Below, piece by piece: positions 23,060-25,044 of a stretch of DNA of 25,044 nucleotides. The notes beneath the pieces were generated by a model. The model ran no database searches. It was not told the DNA's origin and was given only the letters and a program-made list of their open reading frames with translations. The stretch covers positions 1-25,044 of the forward strand of contig DOUV01000237.1 in the NCBI GenBank assembly GCA_003520455.1, in the 5' to 3' direction. The stretch comes from Chloroflexota bacterium. GTDB taxonomy: Bacteria > Chloroflexota > Anaerolineae > Ardenticatenales > Ardenticatenaceae. Each line of letters starts with the position of its first letter. The first letter of the stretch is position 1. Made by a program: the position numbers and the translations under genes.

Positions 23060-24615
23060 GTAACCGTTCAGGGGGTCGAGAGGAGAGAGGGAGCCGGTTG
23101 AGCAGCCCAATGAGCGTGAACGGCGTCAGAGAGAAAGGGCAGGAGCGGGCGCTGCTGTTGGCGACAGGTGGCGGCGACCGTCAGGATGCGCTCGGCAAAG
23201 CGCAAGCCGGACTCGCTGTTGGAGCCGAAGGAGCCTGTGCGCCAGAGGACGGCGGGGCGCAAGGCGCGCTCAGCGGCATTGTTGGTCGGCTCAAGCCCCT
23301 CAACGGAGAGGAACGTCCAGAGGGCCGGCTCAAGCTTGAGCAGGTCGGTGCAGAGGGCGTGGGCCTTGGTCCAGGCCGGCAGGGCGAGTCCTTCGCGCAG
23401 CAAGCGGGCGAAGGTCTCACGCTGGGACTGCATCAGGCGCTGGAGGGTGGGGCGATCAAGCTCGCCCTGTTTGAAGCGGTGCCAAAGGCTGAAGAGCTGC
23501 GCCACGACCTCAAGCGCCTGGATGCCCCAGGCAGCGCTAGCGCTGGACGTTTGCTTAATCGCCAGCAGGTCCCGTTTGAGATGCGCCCAACAGAGTTGGC
23601 GGCGCGTGACCGGCAGAGTGCGATAGGCGCTGAAGCGATCCGACCCGATGGAGCCGGCGTAGTCGGCGCCCAGCAGGCTCTGCAAGACGATGGCCCCGCG
23701 TGTGCGGGCCAGCACGAAGACGCTGAAGAGCGCGGTCACAGCGACCCCCAGCCAGCGTTTCTCGCCGGCCGGCTTCCAACTGGTTTCATCACCGTTGGCA
23801 CACGCCCTCTGCTCGACCGCCGCCAAGGCTTCGGCAGACGGTCGTTCAAGGGCCGCGCTGACCTGCTCACAGGCGCCCACCACCCCGCCAACGCTCAATG
23901 GGACCCCAAAGCCGGCCTCAAGCCGGCTGGCCACCTCACGCTGGCTCAAACGGTAGCGCCCGTTGAGCAGCGCCACCAGCGCCGTCAGCCGCGCGCCAAG
24001 CACGCCGGGTGCGACCTCGAGTGGCCGTTCAGCACGCACCACCCGCTCACACCCTGGACAGCGCACCGCTTCGTAGCGGTGCGCCACCACCAGCGGCGCG
24101 ACCTCGGGCAAGTCCCACACTGGCTGGCGCCGCGCCTCACGGCCTGGGGCTGCCGCAGGCGGCAGCGCCGCCTGGCAGTCAGGACAGTGCGCCGGCCAGT
24201 GGACATGAATCGCGTCCACTTCGCTCTCTGCCACAAGCGCCCGTCGCTGCCCTTCATGCCCCGGCTGCGCCCCGCGCTTGCGCCCGCTCTTGTCGCGTTT
24301 CGGCCGCGGTGGGGCCGAGGGTGGGTCCGACGACGGCGGACGCGATGAATTCTGCGAGTTCTTGTTCACTTGCGCCTGCAGCCGCTCGATCTGCTCTTGC
24401 TGGCTCGCCACTTGCGCCTGGAAGCTTGCCACCTGGGCGCGCAGACTCACCACCTGCTGTTCCAGGGCCCAGATATATGCCTGGGCTTCGGGCGGCAGTT
24501 GGTCGCGCACATGGCTTGCCAGGGGTGGCAGCTCCGGCAACTCGCTCATGCGTGATAGTCTACCCGCTTTTCAACCCTTGTCTACCGCTCCCTTCACGGG
24601 GGCCTGAACGGTTAC
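23060..24615 (-). mobile_element. IS66-family insertion sequence, solo-transposase type
   Basis: The element is 1556 bp. Its ends are GTAACCGTTCAGG (23060-23072) and the complement CCTGAACGGTTAC (24603-24615), 13 perfect bases starting GTAA as usual for IS66. It is flanked by an 8-bp duplication, the family's usual size. Only the TnpC-like gene is present. tnpA and tnpB, found in standard IS66 elements, are absent, which is the ISBst12-like arrangement. Confidence 0.93.
23068..24549 (-). CDS. IS66-family transposase (TnpC-like)
   Basis: This DDE transposase has 493 residues. The N-terminal segment 25-62 is a Gln/Leu-rich coiled coil, followed by NSQNSSRPPSSDPP (64-77), which is a family hallmark. 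Two CxxC pairs (HCPDC 121-125, RCPGC 163-167) form a zinc-binding domain. Catalytic residues are Asp254 (NGDETSW), Asp304 (GSDRFSAY) and Glu427 (PTNNAAERALRP), with CWAHLKRDL at 320-328. The frame is intact, so the element may be active. The stop lies 8 bp inside the left terminal repeat. No strong Shine-Dalgarno precedes ATG 24549. Confidence 0.95.
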   Translation of the reverse strand: MSELPELPPLASHVRDQLPPEAQAYIWALEQQVVSLRAQVASFQAQVASQQEQIERLQAQVNKNSQNSSRPPSSDPPSAPPRPKRDKSGRKRGAQPGHEGQRRALVAESEVDAIHVHWPAHCPDCQAALPPAAAPGREARRQPVWDLPEVAPLVVAHRYEAVRCPGCERVVRAERPLEVAPGVLGARLTALVALLNGRYRLSQREVASRLEAGFGVPLSVGGVVGACEQVSAALERPSAEALAAVEQRACANGDETSWKPAGEKRWLGVAVTALFSVFVLARTRGAIVLQSLLGADYAGSIGSDRFSAYRTLPVTRRQLCWAHLKRDLLAIKQTSSASAAWGIQALEVVAQLFSLWHRFKQGELDRPTLQRLMQSQRETFARLLREGLALPAWTKAHALCTDLLKLEPALWTFLSVEGLEPTNNAAERALRPAVLWRTGSFGSNSESGLRFAERILTVAATCRQQQRPLLPFLSDAVHAHWAAQPAPSLLSTP

Positions 24616-24623
24616 GCTTCGCC

Positions 24624-24803
24624 AATCAAAGGGCATTCATACTGCCGAGTTGAGCGATCCTGGCGAAGATTTGCTCAATTCAAATAGGCTCAGGCATTGG
24701 CGGAAGCAATTTTTCATGTTTCGGTCACATAGTTACGGGCCCGAAAACGGGCTTTCAGGTCGTTGACACTGAAGGTCGGGCAACTCGGTCGGAAGTGACG
24801 GAT
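24624..24803. other. gene-free stretch after the IS element
   Basis: No gene is seen. A small hairpin GCCCG-AAAA-CGGGC near 24741-24754 followed by TTT could be a weak terminator. No gene reads into it. Confidence 0.4.
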
Positions 24804-24883
24804 GAGGGGATCTGGATCGCGAAGGGCACGAAAGAGCGCGAAAGACACGAAAAACGGCGGTTCATGTTCGTGCCTTTCGCGTC
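24804..24883. repeat. 80-bp repeat, copy 1
   Basis: It begins GAGGGGATCTGGATCGCGAAG and contains purine-rich GCGAAAGACACGAAAAACG followed by its near-complement TTCGTGCCTTTCGCGTC, so each unit can fold on itself. The second copy starts 162 bp later. No protein coding is evident. Confidence 0.85.
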
Positions 24884-24965
24884 CTTTCGTGCCGTTCGTG
24901 CTTCAGGGGCCTTCACATCGTCGTTTATGGTCGCTTCGATCGGGGTGCCCAACTGACCGGGCGAC

Positions 24966-25044
24966 GAGGGGATCTGGATCGCGAAGAACACGGAAGAGCG
25001 CGAAAGACACGAAAAACGGCGGTTATTTTCGTGCCTTTCGCGTC
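24966..25044. repeat. 80-bp repeat, copy 2 (cut by window edge)
   Basis: This stretch is nearly identical to 24804-24883 over 79 bp: it differs at a few bases around 24987-24993 and in the loop, where it is one base shorter. Copy 1 goes on as CTTTCGTGCCGTTCG, so copy 2 probably continues past the window. Confidence 0.85.

Larger units (their letters stand above)
23052..24623. other. 8-bp target-site duplication of the IS66 element
   Basis: GCTTCGCC occurs at 23052-23059 and again at 24616-24623, directly outside the terminal repeats. Both copies are identical, so the insertion is recent and the original site can be rebuilt exactly. Confidence 0.9.

Noticed and set aside
23098..24348. 416-codon open frame antisense to the IS66 transposase
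   Set aside because: It arises from the GC-rich transposase codons and lacks any family motif.
24755..24991. 78-codon minus-strand frame across the repeats
   Set aside because: It contains a repeated peptide only because the DNA repeats; no ribosome-binding site.
1..25044. CRISPR array or prophage
   Set aside because: No evenly spaced identical repeats with unique spacers, and no phage structural or integrase genes. The only mobile element seen is IS66.

Overview
The window is about 25 kb of GC-rich bacterial DNA, most likely from a member of the Chloroflexota (inference). The main clue is the substrate-binding lipoprotein at 177-1865. It has a charged Val/Lys/Glu linker after the lipobox, which is common in that phylum. 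Period-7 repeat spacers, 80-bp gene-free repeats and a solo-ORF IS66 element also fit, but none of these is diagnostic.

Region 1 (177-17859, all + strand) is a catabolic island. In order it encodes a peptide/opine-type ABC binding lipoprotein, two DppB/DppC-type permeases, an enolase-superfamily dehydratase, an MmgE/PrpD protein, a fumarylacetoacetate-hydrolase (FAH) family enzyme and two amidohydrolases. These are followed by a three-subunit FAD/[2Fe-2S] amine dehydrogenase (HcnABC/LhpFEB-like), an SDR dehydrogenase, an HpaI-type aldolase, an M20 peptidase/deacylase and a divergent creatininase-family protein. The two transporter ATPases and any regulator are missing from the window. Together the enzymes suggest import of an amide- or secondary-amine-linked compound, cleavage of its C-N bonds, and degradation of the acid skeleton by dehydration and then aldol or hydrolytic cleavage. 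The substrate is unknown. Three strong hairpins lie in gaps of this island.

Region 2 (17999-21019, - strand) holds an ABC-2 exporter (ATPase plus permease), two small membrane proteins and a 3' remnant of an acyl-CoA synthetase.

Region 3 (21170-23043, + strand) is a stable-RNA operon. A near-consensus promoter is followed by a short ORF with a ribosome-binding site, a structured RNA segment and an intrinsic terminator. Immediately after come ten tRNA genes: Lys, Leu, Gln, Ala, Asn, Val, CAT (probably Ile2), His, Pro and Gly. A full RNase P RNA gene (rnpB) sits between Leu and Gln. A second intrinsic terminator closes the array. This layout, with rnpB inside a polycistron of its own substrates and a terminator upstream, is the most unusual feature of the window.

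Region 4 (23060-24615) is an intact IS66-family element with 13-bp terminal repeats and a perfect 8-bp target duplication. After it, 24624-25044 has no gene but carries two copies of an approximately 80-bp repeat, the second cut by the window edge.
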